62,701 nucleotides of DNA, from positions 1 through 62,701 of the forward strand of contig CAJFUF010000001.1 in NCBI GenBank assembly GCA_904420175.1, in the 5' to 3' direction. The number at the start of each line of letters is the position of its first letter. Positions within the stretch are counted from its first letter, which is position 1. The translations under genes and the position numbers were made by a program. The stretch is from Candidatus Schneewindia gallinarum (GTDB lineage Bacteria; Bacillota; Clostridia; Oscillospirales; Ruminococcaceae). Shown piece by piece: positions 33,702 to 42,473 of the stretch. Below the pieces are notes generated by a model, which was not told the origin of the DNA, ran no database searches, and saw nothing but the letters and a program-made list of their open reading frames with translations.

Positions 33702-34367
33702 ATGAAGAGAAAGCTGCTGTCTGCCGCTGTCCTGGCCGGAATTTTGGCGTTGCTGCTGATTGGTGCACAGCGTTCCATCCGCATGGTTCATCGCGTCGAA
33801 AACCCGCCTCTGCCGGTGATCGTCATTGACCCGGGCCACGGCAGTTCAGACGGTGGGACGACCGGCATCAACGGCGCTGTGGAAAAGGAAATCAACCTTT
33901 CCATTGCCAAAAAGCTACGGCTGATTCTTCAGGTTCTCGGGTATGATGTGGTGCTGACTAGGGAGGACGACAATTCCATTGCGGACAGTAAGCTTGCGGA
34001 TATGCGGCTGCGGCTGTCCATTGCCAACACCTACCCAGACGGCCTGTTTCTGTCCATCCATCAGAACGCCTATCCGGACAGCACAGAGCGCGGCGCCCAG
34101 GTATTTTATAATGAAACGATTGGTGGCAGCAAGGAGTTGGCCACGCTGATTACCGACAATTTCAAGCAATATCTTGACCCGGATAACCGGCGGAAAATTA
34201 AGCCGGGCGGTGACCAGTATATGCTGCTGAAACAGACGGTTGTTCCGTCGGTTCTGGTCGAATGCGGCTTTCTGTCCAACAGGGAAGAGGCGGACCTGCT
34301 TGTCAGTGAGGAATATCAGCTGAAGCTGGCACTGTGTATCGCCGTTTCTATTTTACAGTACTCATAA
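33702..34367 (+). CDS. cwlD: N-acetylmuramoyl-L-alanine amidase (CwlD-like)
   Basis: 221 aa Amidase_3 enzyme: N-terminal membrane anchor (residues ~4-22), then IDPGHGSSDGG with the first zinc His, Glu in AVEKEINLSIA, SIHQNAYPD with the second His, and the catalytic Glu in VLVECGFLSN. CwlD in endospore formers makes muramic-delta-lactam in the spore cortex; length and single-domain layout fit. Start at MKRKLL, six bases after AGGTG. Confidence 0.88.
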   Translation: MKRKLLSAAVLAGILALLLIGAQRSIRMVHRVENPPLPVIVIDPGHGSSDGGTTGINGAVEKEINLSIAKKLRLILQVLGYDVVLTREDDNSIADSKLADMRLRLSIANTYPDGLFLSIHQNAYPDSTERGAQVFYNETIGGSKELATLITDNFKQYLDPDNRRKIKPGGDQYMLLKQTVVPSVLVECGFLSNREEADLLVSEEYQLKLALCIAVSILQYS

Positions 34368-34382
34368 AACCCGGAGGAAGCA

Positions 34383-35762
34383 ATGAAAGAAAAAATAAAG
34401 GAAGTTTACGTCTGCTCGGAGTGCGGCTACCAAAGCGCCAAGTGGATGGGGCAGTGCCCCTCCTGTCTTGAGTGGAACACGATGGAAGCACAGCTGGTCA
34501 CACCGCAACCCACAGGCAGGGCGGCCCGTATGGCAGTGGGGGATAACGGCTTCAATCCCATCTCGGCCTTGCGCCTTTCCGCCATTGACCAAAACGCCGA
34601 GCACCGCATACAGACCGGCACGACAGAGCTGGACAGGGTGCTGGGCGGTGGGATTGTGAACGGTTCGGTGGTGTTGCTGGGCGGTGAGCCGGGCGCAGGA
34701 AAATCCACCATTATGCTGCAGATGTGCGGCGCTGTCGCCCAGCTGGGACAGGTGCTGTACGTCTCTGGTGAGGAATCGGCCAGACAGATTAAACTGCGTG
34801 CCGACCGCCTGCACATCAACTCCGACAATATCTCCATTGCCACCAGCACCAATATTGCTTCTGTCTGTGACACCATCGCCGCCATGAAGCCTGCGCTTGC
34901 CGTTATCGATTCCATCCAAACAATGGAGCTGCATGGCCTTAATTCCTCGCCTGGCACTGTGTCCCAAATCAGAGAGTGTACGTCGCTGTTGCTTCGCACT
35001 GCGAAGGAGCAGGAGGTGCCGGTGTTCATTATCGGCCATGTGAACAAAGACGGAGCGATTGCCGGGCCGAAGGTGCTGGAGCACATCGTGGACACTGTTC
35101 TTTACTTTGAAGGCGAACGGCATCTGGCCTATCGGATTCTGCGCGCTGTAAAAAACCGGTTTGGCTCCACAAACGAAATCGGCGTGTTCGAGATGGGCGA
35201 GTGCGGCCTTGCACCGGTGGACAACCCTTCTATGATGCTTTTAGAGGGCAGGCCCGAGAATGTGCCCGGTTCCTGCGTTACCAGCATTCTGGAGGGTTCG
35301 CGTCCCATTATGGTGGAGGTGCAGGCTCTGCTTTCTAAAAGCGTCTACGCTTCCCCCCGCAGGACGTCCGACGGCTTTGATTACAACCGGATGGCGCTGT
35401 TAACTGCGGTGCTTGAAAAACGCGGCGGGTTTCCGCTTTCCAGTCTGGATGCCTTCATCAACGTCGTGGGAGGGCTGAGGCTGGATGATCCGTCCGCCGA
35501 TCTTGCCGTGGTGCTGGCGCTGGTGTCCAGCCTGCGGGACAAGCCGATCCCTCAGGACATGATTGTGCTTGGGGAGGTGGGCCTTTCCGGCGAGGTACGC
35601 GCCGTGTCCAACATCACCCCGCGGCTGACCGAGGCGGGCCGCCTCGGCTTCCGACGCTGCATCCTTCCATTTACCAATTTGAACCGCCTGAAGGATTTTT
35701 CCGCCGATATCGAACTGCTGGGTGTACGTAATCTCAGCGGGGCGTTTTCTTACATAAATTAA
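34383..35762 (+). CDS. radA: DNA repair protein RadA/Sms
   Basis: 459 aa. N-terminal C4 zinc finger (CSECGYQSAKWMGQCPSC), RecA-like ATPase with GEPGAGKST Walker A, the RadA-specific KNRFGSTNEIGVFEM, and a C-terminal Lon-like domain (DLAVVLALVSSLRDKPIP). Helicase for branch migration in homologous recombination. GGAGG site 15 bases after the amidase stop, likely co-transcribed. Confidence 0.97.
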   Translation: MKEKIKEVYVCSECGYQSAKWMGQCPSCLEWNTMEAQLVTPQPTGRAARMAVGDNGFNPISALRLSAIDQNAEHRIQTGTTELDRVLGGGIVNGSVVLLGGEPGAGKSTIMLQMCGAVAQLGQVLYVSGEESARQIKLRADRLHINSDNISIATSTNIASVCDTIAAMKPALAVIDSIQTMELHGLNSSPGTVSQIRECTSLLLRTAKEQEVPVFIIGHVNKDGAIAGPKVLEHIVDTVLYFEGERHLAYRILRAVKNRFGSTNEIGVFEMGECGLAPVDNPSMMLLEGRPENVPGSCVTSILEGSRPIMVEVQALLSKSVYASPRRTSDGFDYNRMALLTAVLEKRGGFPLSSLDAFINVVGGLRLDDPSADLAVVLALVSSLRDKPIPQDMIVLGEVGLSGEVRAVSNITPRLTEAGRLGFRRCILPFTNLNRLKDFSADIELLGVRNLSGAFSYIN

Positions 35763-35780
35763 CTTCCAAAACCTTTCATA

Positions 35781-35825
35781 AACAACCCCTCCATTGCCAC
35801 AATATTTTTGGCAGGGAGGGTTGTT
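35781..35825 (+). promoter_or_regulatory. Hairpin sequestering the adaptor ribosome binding site
   Basis: AACAACCC-(C)TCC pairs with GGGAGGGTTGTT, and TGCCA with TGGCA above it, loop CAATATTTT. The right arm contains GGGAGGG, the only Shine-Dalgarno for the next gene (ATG three bases after the stem), so the hairpin would block translation; it may double as a weak radA terminator (TTGTTTT). Confidence 0.65.
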
Positions 35826-35827
35826 TT

Positions 35828-36832
35828 ATGAAGAGAAAAATTACAGCATTGATACTTACGATTTGTTTCATGGGGGCCGCAGCACTGGCTCCCAGTATTC
35901 TTGTCGGTATGCTTCCAACCGTTACGGTGACCCGAACAGAGCAGTCCCAGTACCGCGCCAGCGTACAATGCGACGGGACTGTTGCCCTGACAGATGTCAG
36001 CAGCATTTATCTGCAGTTTCCGGTGGTTGCAAAGTCCATTGACGTGAAACCAGGGGATTATGTGGTAAAAGGACAGCGCCTGTTTACCATCGATAAAGAT
36101 GCAACCGTCTCCGCTATTACACAGGCACTGAGCCAGTCCGCCGCAATTCCTGCCTTCCTTAATTTAGAAGGATTGGCGGAGGCACTTGGTTCCACCCTGA
36201 CAAACAGTGGCGCATTTGACTTCAGCGCCATACCGGATGCGGTATACAGCACGGAAACGGGCTATGTCAGAGAGCTCAATGTCTCTACCAGCTCTCTTTT
36301 TAATTATACCCAGCCTGCCGCCACCGTCAGTGAAGAGCAGCGGCAAATTATTAAGCTGAATGTACCGGAAAATATAATTTATCAAATTTCTGTAGGGGAT
36401 GAGGCGCAGGTTATCGGCAACAACGGGGCGGATGAAACTGTGTCAGGCCGGGTGACCCGCGTGGCGGAGACGGCAGTAACTGTCTTTAGCGGCCTAAACC
36501 AAACAAAGGCAGTGGAAACGATTGTTACATTAGATGCAAAGAATCATTATATTAATGGGACAACTGTAAAGGTAACAATCTTTACAGAAGAAGCACGCAC
36601 AATTGTTTCCGTTCCATATGAGGCAGTGGACCAGAATGAGCAAGGGGAGGAGTTTGTCCGCTGTGTGGAGAATGGCAAAGTAGTCTTTCGTACAGTCACC
36701 ACCGGTTCAGAGACGGAGACCGGCTTTGAGGTGCTGGAGGGACTGACCGGAGGGGAGACACTGGTTTTAAATGGTCAGGATTTAAAAGAGGGGCAGATGG
36801 TGCTGTGTAGATGGGACGGTGAAACGCCGTGA
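35828..36832 (+). CDS. HlyD/MacA-type membrane fusion (adaptor) protein
   Basis: 334 aa. N-terminal signal anchor (residues ~5-25), a beta-barrel/lipoyl-like part with VAKSIDVKPGDYVVKGQRLFTI, no long coiled coil (replaced by a short helical insert ~95-135), then a second barrel (NVPENIIYQISVGDEAQV) and a C-terminal segment ending in LNGQDLKEGQMV. It should bridge an inner-membrane exporter to the outside in a Gram-positive YknX-like manner. Overlaps the permease by 4 bp. Confidence 0.85.
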   Translation: MKRKITALILTICFMGAAALAPSILVGMLPTVTVTRTEQSQYRASVQCDGTVALTDVSSIYLQFPVVAKSIDVKPGDYVVKGQRLFTIDKDATVSAITQALSQSAAIPAFLNLEGLAEALGSTLTNSGAFDFSAIPDAVYSTETGYVRELNVSTSSLFNYTQPAATVSEEQRQIIKLNVPENIIYQISVGDEAQVIGNNGADETVSGRVTRVAETAVTVFSGLNQTKAVETIVTLDAKNHYINGTTVKVTIFTEEARTIVSVPYEAVDQNEQGEEFVRCVENGKVVFRTVTTGSETETGFEVLEGLTGGETLVLNGQDLKEGQMVLCRWDGETP

Positions 36833-38013
36833 GAGAGCCGTTTTCCTGTGCAATGCGCGCCATACGCCGCCGGTTCGGAAGGGTGTTGCTGACCGTCATC
36901 AGCATTGCAATCGGTGTGTCCTCTGTGGTGCTGATTACCAACGTAGGAGAAATAGGGAAGAGCTTTATCAACAATGAGCTCGGCAGTCTTGGGTTGGGCG
37001 GTATCACCATCACACCCGCCTCCGGCGAGTCGCGTATGGTCAGCCCGGATGTGGTGGATATCGCCGCTTCCTTAAATGTAACAGAGGCGGCAATTCCCAT
37101 TATTTTTGAATACACCTCCGCAAGCTACCGAAATCATGTACTGCCGGTTGCCGCATGGGGGATTGACGAAAATGTTTTGGATGTAATCACCCTGACACCG
37201 CTTCACGGCAGACTAATTTCTTCCTATGATGTAAAAAAAGGGGCAAAAGTCTGTCTGGTGGACGAAAATTTTGCCCTGCTGGCATACAAGCGCACCAACA
37301 TCATCGGAAAGACCATTTCCGTCACTCTTGGCAGCACCACGGATGAATACGAGGTGGTCGGTGTGGTAAAAACCGGCTCCTCCATTTTACAGAGTATTAT
37401 GACAGACGTGGTGCCGACATTTGTGTATTTGCCCTATACCACCGTACAGGCGGCCACCGCGCAGGAGGGCCTGTCCCAAGTTGCTGTAAAAACAGTAAAA
37501 GGCGTGTCCTCAGAGGAGGCGGCCGAAATTATCTTAGAGGCTGTACAGGCGGGGAGTGGGGACAGCATCAGTTACACTTATCAGAACCTTGCTTTACAAA
37601 AAGATCAGCTGAATAATATTCTAAACATCGTCTCATCTGTTCTGGGCGCCATCGCTGCCATCTCGCTGCTGGTTGCGGGGCTTGGGATTATGAATGTGAT
37701 GATTGTCAGTGTCTCGGAACGGACAAGGGAAATCGGCATCAAAAAAGCCATCGGTGCATCAGAAAATCAGATTATCTTTGAATTTCTCAGTGAGTCATTT
37801 ATTGTAACCTGCATCGGCAGTATCATCGGCTGCGCCGTGTCGCTGATTATTACCGTTATTTTGTGCAGCCTGATGGGCATTGTATTAAGTATCAATCTGG
37901 GACTAATTTTGTTTTGTATTAGTCTTGCTGTGGCAATTGGACTGGTGTTTTCCTTTTATCCGTCTTACAAGGCAGCAAAGCTCAATCCGATAGAAGCTCT
38001 GCGGCATGTATAG
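36829..38013 (+). CDS. MacB/FtsX-type ABC transporter permease
   Basis: 394 aa. One N-terminal TM segment, a large MacB_PCD periplasmic-type domain (~45-250), and three C-terminal TM segments with VSERTREIGIKKAIGAS, the coupling-helix motif of FtsX permeases, and the terminal KAAKLNPIEALRHV. GTG start overlapping the adaptor stop by 4 bp. No ATP-binding subunit gene is adjacent, which is unusual for MacB/YknYZ-type systems. Confidence 0.88.
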   Translation: MREPFSCAMRAIRRRFGRVLLTVISIAIGVSSVVLITNVGEIGKSFINNELGSLGLGGITITPASGESRMVSPDVVDIAASLNVTEAAIPIIFEYTSASYRNHVLPVAAWGIDENVLDVITLTPLHGRLISSYDVKKGAKVCLVDENFALLAYKRTNIIGKTISVTLGSTTDEYEVVGVVKTGSSILQSIMTDVVPTFVYLPYTTVQAATAQEGLSQVAVKTVKGVSSEEAAEIILEAVQAGSGDSISYTYQNLALQKDQLNNILNIVSSVLGAIAAISLLVAGLGIMNVMIVSVSERTREIGIKKAIGASENQIIFEFLSESFIVTCIGSIIGCAVSLIITVILCSLMGIVLSINLGLILFCISLAVAIGLVFSFYPSYKAAKLNPIEALRHV

Positions 38014-38018
38014 TATAG

Positions 38019-38178
38019 AAAAAAGGCGCGCGTATGTGGTTATCATACGGCGTCTTTTTATTATCACGAATGCTTAGCGGGTGTGGTACAGAAGTCGGCG
38101 TAACTTCTGGTGCTAAGCGGAAAGGGGATTTTTTTGCGATGTTGTTAACCGCGTGAAATAAAAATTTCACGCGGTTAA
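38019..38178 (+). other. Intergenic region with three consecutive hairpins
   Basis: First, a terminator-like stem for the permease gene (38019-38059, ending CTTTTT). Second, a nested hairpin: GCTTAGC/GCTAAGC outer arms around AGAAGT/ACTTCT (about 38073-38119). Third, a perfect 15-bp stem TTAACCGCGTGAAAT/ATTTCACGCGGTTAA with AAAA loop (38145-38178). About 130 further bases before the recombinase hold TATACT near 38262 but no gene. Confidence 0.6.
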
Positions 38179-38306
38179 GGGGAGGTAAAAGCCTGTTTTA
38201 GACTTTACAAAAGCTTTTCATCTTCCTTTCACTGTACGGTCTTTTTAATTTGTGCTATACTTTTTATAGAATTTCTGCTTGTTTTCTTTTTCTTCGGAGG
38301 TTTCCC

Positions 38307-39302
38307 ATGGCGGATACAGTTCACTATCAGGATGCACCACAGCTGCTGAAAAATTTTTTATTTTATCTGCTTACCATCAAAGGCCGTTCGCGCCGTACTG
38401 TCGATGCCTACTATCGCGATCTGTCCTTAATGCTGCGGTTTCTTGTACTATATAAGTCCGGCCGGCAAATCGATTCGGATGAACTGCACAGAATGGACAT
38501 TACCGGGCTTGACGAAGCATTTTTTCGCAGTATTACTTTGATGGATCTCTATGAGTATATGAACTACGTCACGTCTGACCGTTCCAACCAATCTGCGACG
38601 CGCGCGCGAAAAATATCCTCTATGCGTGGTTTTTTTAATTATTTATCCGCGAAGATGGGCATTCTGGATGAGAACCCTGCTGCCGGTTTGGAAGCGCCGT
38701 CAATTCGGAAAAGCCTTCCTAAATATCTGACGTTGGAACAGGCACTGGAACTGCTGGGAGCAGTTGACGGGGATTATAAAGAACGCGATTACTGCATTCT
38801 GACGCTGTTTTTAAACTGTGGAATGCGGCTTTCTGAGCTGGTTGGCATAAATCTTAACGATTATAAGCCATCTGACCATTCCCTGCGGTTGCTTGGAAAA
38901 GGCAACAAGGAGCGTATTATTTATTTAAATGAGGCATGTGAAACTGCTATCAACCAGTATCTGCCCATCCGTGCCAAAAGTAACATTAAAACCGCACACC
39001 GTCAGGCAATGTTTATTTCCAAGAACGGCACAAGGCTCAGCGCACGCCGTGTGGAAGAAATTGTCACGGCCTACCTTGAAAAATCCGGGTTGTCAGGGCT
39101 TGGTTTTTCTACCCATAAACTGCGGCACACTGCAGCAACGCTGATGTACCAGCACGGCGGTGTGGACATCCGTGTGCTGAAGGAGGTGCTGGGCCACACC
39201 AACATTGCAACCACAGAAATCTATACCCATGTCTCCAATGCTCAGGTTGAGAAGGCCATGTCCTCCTCCCCGCTTGCAAAAATAAAGCCAAAAAACAAAT
39301 GA
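38307..39302 (+). CDS. Tyrosine recombinase (XerC/XerD-like)
   Basis: 331 aa. N-terminal SAM-like core-binding domain (~10-115) and C-terminal catalytic domain with Arg in NCGMRLSELVG, Lys in LGKGNKERI, His-x-x-Arg in HKLRHTAATL, His in LGHTNIATTEIYTHV and the Tyr nucleophile in the same block. No attachment site or phage genes nearby, so it is more likely a chromosome-dimer-resolution XerD-type enzyme than an integron/phage integrase. ATG with GGAGG six bases before it. Confidence 0.9.
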   Translation: MADTVHYQDAPQLLKNFLFYLLTIKGRSRRTVDAYYRDLSLMLRFLVLYKSGRQIDSDELHRMDITGLDEAFFRSITLMDLYEYMNYVTSDRSNQSATRARKISSMRGFFNYLSAKMGILDENPAAGLEAPSIRKSLPKYLTLEQALELLGAVDGDYKERDYCILTLFLNCGMRLSELVGINLNDYKPSDHSLRLLGKGNKERIIYLNEACETAINQYLPIRAKSNIKTAHRQAMFISKNGTRLSARRVEEIVTAYLEKSGLSGLGFSTHKLRHTAATLMYQHGGVDIRVLKEVLGHTNIATTEIYTHVSNAQVEKAMSSSPLAKIKPKNK

Positions 39303-39334
39303 CCAGGCGACTTGTCCGTCTGGTCATTTGTTTT
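39297..39334. terminator. Bidirectional terminator
   Basis: AAATGACCAG and CTGGTCATTT (10 bp) over a 13-base loop, then GTTTT; overlaps the recombinase stop and precedes the convergent hydrolase end. Confidence 0.8.
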
Positions 39335-40019
39335 ACTCATACCGTTTCAAATAGGTCAGGATGTTGGAAATCAAGCGTTCCTTATACGGCCCCATGAGAA
39401 TCTGGTGATCGCCCCGGTGGTATAATGTGTAGCTTTTTGCCTTTGAAGGGAGGTTCTTCAGTAAGTATCTGAGTGAGGGCCTTCCAAAAACCGTCCTGTC
39501 GTCCAGCGTCTGATTACAATATACCGGAACGGTAACACGTTTAAGAACAGGATACATCAAATGGTGAATTTTCAAAAACTCAATATTGGAGTGGAGCGTG
39601 GTTTTTCTCATGGAATGGAACACCATGCGCGTCTCAGAAAAGTCCCGGCAACGGAGATCCATCAGAAAGCGGCGGATCCCCTGCGGCACATTTAGGAAGT
39701 AGACCGGGCAGTTAATGGTAATTACCGCCTCAACCGCGTGGACAGTGCTGAGATACAGTGCCATCAGCGCCCCCATGGAAAAGCCAATGGGAATAACACG
39801 TCGATGGTCGGATGCAAGCTGTTCAAAGGCACTCTCAGCAGACTGAAGCCATTGGCGGTAGGTGCTTTTCCGGATATCCGCTTTTTTCCCGGTGTGTCCT
39901 GCAAGCTGGGGCATACATACAGTATAGCCCGCAGCGCACAACGCATCGTACAGGCTTGCAATCTCCTGCGTGCCGCCGCAGTAACCGTGCAGCAGTAAAA
40001 TTGCCGGTTTGGTGTCCAT
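39333..40019 (-). CDS. Alpha/beta hydrolase (carboxylesterase/lysophospholipase type)
   Basis: 228 aa. LLLHGYCGG oxyanion region at residues ~8-16, nucleophile Ser in GFSMGAL, Asp in the DDRTVFGRP loop, His in YHRGDHQIL. Size and order resemble Est30-like carboxylesterases acting on short acyl esters; no signal peptide. GGAGG lies ten bases before ATG. Confidence 0.87.
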   Translation of the reverse strand: MDTKPAILLLHGYCGGTQEIASLYDALCAAGYTVCMPQLAGHTGKKADIRKSTYRQWLQSAESAFEQLASDHRRVIPIGFSMGALMALYLSTVHAVEAVITINCPVYFLNVPQGIRRFLMDLRCRDFSETRMVFHSMRKTTLHSNIEFLKIHHLMYPVLKRVTVPVYCNQTLDDRTVFGRPSLRYLLKNLPSKAKSYTLYHRGDHQILMGPYKERLISNILTYLKRYE

Positions 40020-40171
40020 CTTTCATCTTCCTCCCTTTTCTCTGCCATGAACATCACCCCACCCAGTGACGTTTGACTGGTATAGGCCGAACCACTCCAG
40101 CCTATGGGGATTATTGGGATATAGATATTATAGCACAGAAACAGGAAGGCGGCGAGCAGGAACAACGCCCT

Positions 40172-40801
40172 TTACAAACCGAACACCCACAGGAACATCG
40201 AGCTGACAAGTACATCGCACAATGAGGCGCCGGCCAGAATGAAAAAAAACATCAGGTAACGGCGCAGATAGATTTTCAGAGCTGGAAGCGCGCTGGTACC
40301 GGGAAAAGGGCGATACAGCGGCCTTAAAAAAATCATGGAAAAACGAATGGATTCTTTGCATGCATAAATTAGAGTAAGGGAGATGGCCACTGCGCCCGGC
40401 GCCACCACGCCGGCAAAAAAGCCGATGCCGGCCAGCCCGTTGTTCGAATACAGGTAACCCGCCGTCATCCCAATCCCAAGACCGCGGTAAACTGCAATGA
40501 GAAAAATAAATGGTGTGGAAATTGCGCTGAACCCGGAGAGGAAGCTGATAAGCAGAATCAGCAATGCAGAGGAAAAGGAGCTGAAAAAGCTTGAAAAAAA
40601 GCCCGCAGATCCCCTGTTCTGGATAAATCCCTGAAACAAAAAGGACAGATTTTCCGTGGCGGTTTGATCGGCTGTGCTGAGCATGGCTGCACCAATCAGC
40701 ACCCCCAGCAGGAAGCAGGCGGCCAGAATCATCAACAGGCTGTCCTTTTTTTTGACGGTAGCAGTGGTTTTTCGTACCGTATGATGTAAGGTTTTTATCA
40801 A
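40172..40801 (-). CDS. Stage II sporulation protein M-like membrane protein
   Basis: 209 aa with about five TM helices after a short basic N-terminus; the layout and GFSAISTPFIFLIAVYRGLGIGM plus the C-terminal GFFAGVVAPGAVAI region match the SpoIIM family, needed for septal peptidoglycan hydrolysis during engulfment. Some SpoIIM-fold proteins in non-sporulating clades have other roles, so this is a family call. Downstream of scfB on the same strand, separated by an inverted repeat. Confidence 0.78.
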   Translation of the reverse strand: MIKTLHHTVRKTTATVKKKDSLLMILAACFLLGVLIGAAMLSTADQTATENLSFLFQGFIQNRGSAGFFSSFFSSFSSALLILLISFLSGFSAISTPFIFLIAVYRGLGIGMTAGYLYSNNGLAGIGFFAGVVAPGAVAISLTLIYACKESIRFSMIFLRPLYRPFPGTSALPALKIYLRRYLMFFFILAGASLCDVLVSSMFLWVFGL

Positions 40802-40807
40802 AACAAT

Positions 40808-40851
40808 TACCCCTTTATCATTCCTTTTTTAATAGGTATGATAAAGGGGTA
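40808..40851 (-). terminator. Inverted repeat after scfB
   Basis: TACCCCTTTATCAT and ATGATAAAGGGGTA form a perfect 14-bp stem with a 16-base loop, followed on the minus strand by ATTGTTTTG. Likely a terminator for scfB although the T tract is short. Confidence 0.6.
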
Positions 40852-40855
40852 GTAC

Positions 40856-42208
40856 TTATGCCAGCTTTGCTTTAATGTAGATTGCGCACTCCACACGCTT
40901 TTTCTCCATCTCACAGGAGAGCTTATGTGATTTCAAAATATCGCCTTCAAAATTTGCGCTGTTCGCATTGCAGCCGCCGCTGCAATAAAACCGTGCCCAG
41001 CAGTTCTGGCAGTCCTTTTTATGCACTACAGTGGCTTTTGCGAAGGTCTGCTTCATGTCGTTGTTAAACTCCCCGGTATGTACGGAGCCCATCTTCCATT
41101 GCTCATTTCCAACAAATTGGTGGCATGGGTAGATGTCTCCATCCGGTGTAATGGCAACATATTCGTTTCCACAGCCGCAACCACGGAGCCTTTTAATTGC
41201 ACAGGGGCCCTGCTCCAAATCAATCATGAAGTGGAAGAAGTTGAACCCCTTCCCCTGCTTCTGACGTTCCACCAGTTCATCTGCAAGCTTCTCGTATTCT
41301 TTGAAAATAACAGGCAGATCCTCTTCTGTCAAAGCAAAGGTGTACTTGTCCTCCAAAACGGCGGGTTCCACCGAGATCTCATTGAAGCCAAGATCGTTCA
41401 AATGCAGTACGTCTGAAGCAAAGTCAAGATTTTTCTTTGTAAAGGTCCCTCGCACATAGTAGTCTTTGCCGCCCCGCCGTGCCACCAGTTCCTTAAACTT
41501 CGGCACGATGTGGTCATAACAGCTGCTGCCGTCCAGGGTGCGGCGCAGGCTGTCGTTAACGTCCTTGCGGCCGTCAATGGACAGCACCACGTTGGACATC
41601 TCCTTGTTGATATAGTCCATAATATCGTCGTCCAGCAGCATCCCGTTTGTCGTAACGGTGAAGCGGAAATTTTTATTATATTGTTTCTCAAGGCCCCTGG
41701 CATACTCGACAATCTGTTTGACAACATCGAAATTCATCAGCGGCTCCCCGCCGAAAAAGTCCACTTCCAGGTTCCTGCGGTTTCCGCTGCGGGCAATCAC
41801 AAAGTCGATGGCTTTTTTCCCTGTTTCAAAATCCATCAGTTTCCGCCCACCGCCAAAATCACCGGTCGAGGCGAAGCAGTACTGGCAGCGCAGGTTGCAG
41901 TCGTGCGCCACATGCAGGCACAGCGCTTTGATAGGCGCTTCCTGCAGCTTGCCGGTAAACGCCATATAATCATCCTCACAGAACAGCTGCCCTTCTTTAT
42001 AAAGTTCATGCAGCTCTTCATAAGCGGTGCGGATTTCCTCTTTACTGTAACGATCCTTCAGTGCGTCAATCACCCCATCCGGGCAGTTCGGACTTTTAGG
42101 CTCCGTAACATCCAGTAGGTCGTAGGCCACGTCATCCACCACGTGCACCGCACCACTGCACACATCCAGCACAATATTCAAATCCCGTTGCTTATACTTA
42201 TGTATCAT
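40856..42208 (-). CDS. scfB: SCIFF peptide radical SAM maturase
   Basis: 450 aa. N-terminal RiPP-recognition-like domain (~1-85), radical SAM domain with CNLRCQYC for the SAM-binding [4Fe-4S] cluster (about residue 110) and GGEPLMN, then a SPASM/twitch domain rich in Cys (CGCGNEY, YPCHQFVGN, CQNCWARFYCSGGC). It installs Cys-to-Thr sactionine/thioether bonds on the SCIFF peptide encoded immediately upstream. Members with this full-length, highly conserved sequence are near-universal in Clostridia. Confidence 0.96.
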   Translation of the reverse strand: MIHKYKQRDLNIVLDVCSGAVHVVDDVAYDLLDVTEPKSPNCPDGVIDALKDRYSKEEIRTAYEELHELYKEGQLFCEDDYMAFTGKLQEAPIKALCLHVAHDCNLRCQYCFASTGDFGGGRKLMDFETGKKAIDFVIARSGNRRNLEVDFFGGEPLMNFDVVKQIVEYARGLEKQYNKNFRFTVTTNGMLLDDDIMDYINKEMSNVVLSIDGRKDVNDSLRRTLDGSSCYDHIVPKFKELVARRGGKDYYVRGTFTKKNLDFASDVLHLNDLGFNEISVEPAVLEDKYTFALTEEDLPVIFKEYEKLADELVERQKQGKGFNFFHFMIDLEQGPCAIKRLRGCGCGNEYVAITPDGDIYPCHQFVGNEQWKMGSVHTGEFNNDMKQTFAKATVVHKKDCQNCWARFYCSGGCNANSANFEGDILKSHKLSCEMEKKRVECAIYIKAKLA

Positions 42209-42279
42209 GAAAATTCCCCTTTAGGCATAGTTAAGGGGCAGTCGCCTGCCCCTTAAACACAAGGTATGTTTTCGTCCGC

Positions 42280-42426
42280 TTATCTGGAGGCGTTTTCGCA
42301 CTTCTGGTTTGCAACCGTGCAGGACGTTTTGCATGCAGACTGGCAGGAAGCCTGGCACTCGCCACAGCCTCCCTTCGCCGCAGAGTTCTTCAGGTTGGCA
42401 GTCTTTAATGTTTTGATATGTTTCAT
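42280..42426 (-). CDS. scfA: SCIFF (six-cysteines-in-forty-five) ribosomal peptide precursor
   Basis: 48 aa, MKHIKTLKTANLKNSAAKGG leader followed by a core with six Cys at 21, 24, 28, 32, 36 and 43 (C-x2-C-x3-C-x3-C-x3-C-x6-C) and Thr between the last ones, exactly the SCIFF pattern. AGGAGG lies nine bases before the ATG. The maturase scfB begins 71 bases downstream on the same strand. The modified product's biological function is unknown in any organism to my knowledge. Confidence 0.96.
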   Translation of the reverse strand: MKHIKTLKTANLKNSAAKGGCGECQASCQSACKTSCTVANQKCENASR

Positions 42427-42473
42427 GGGATACATCCTCCTTATTCTGAATAAATCCTGTTGCCTATATTATA

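Noticed and set aside
38307-39302. Phage or integrative-element integrase
   Set aside because: No attachment-site duplication, phage or conjugation genes nearby; more like a chromosomal XerD-type recombinase.
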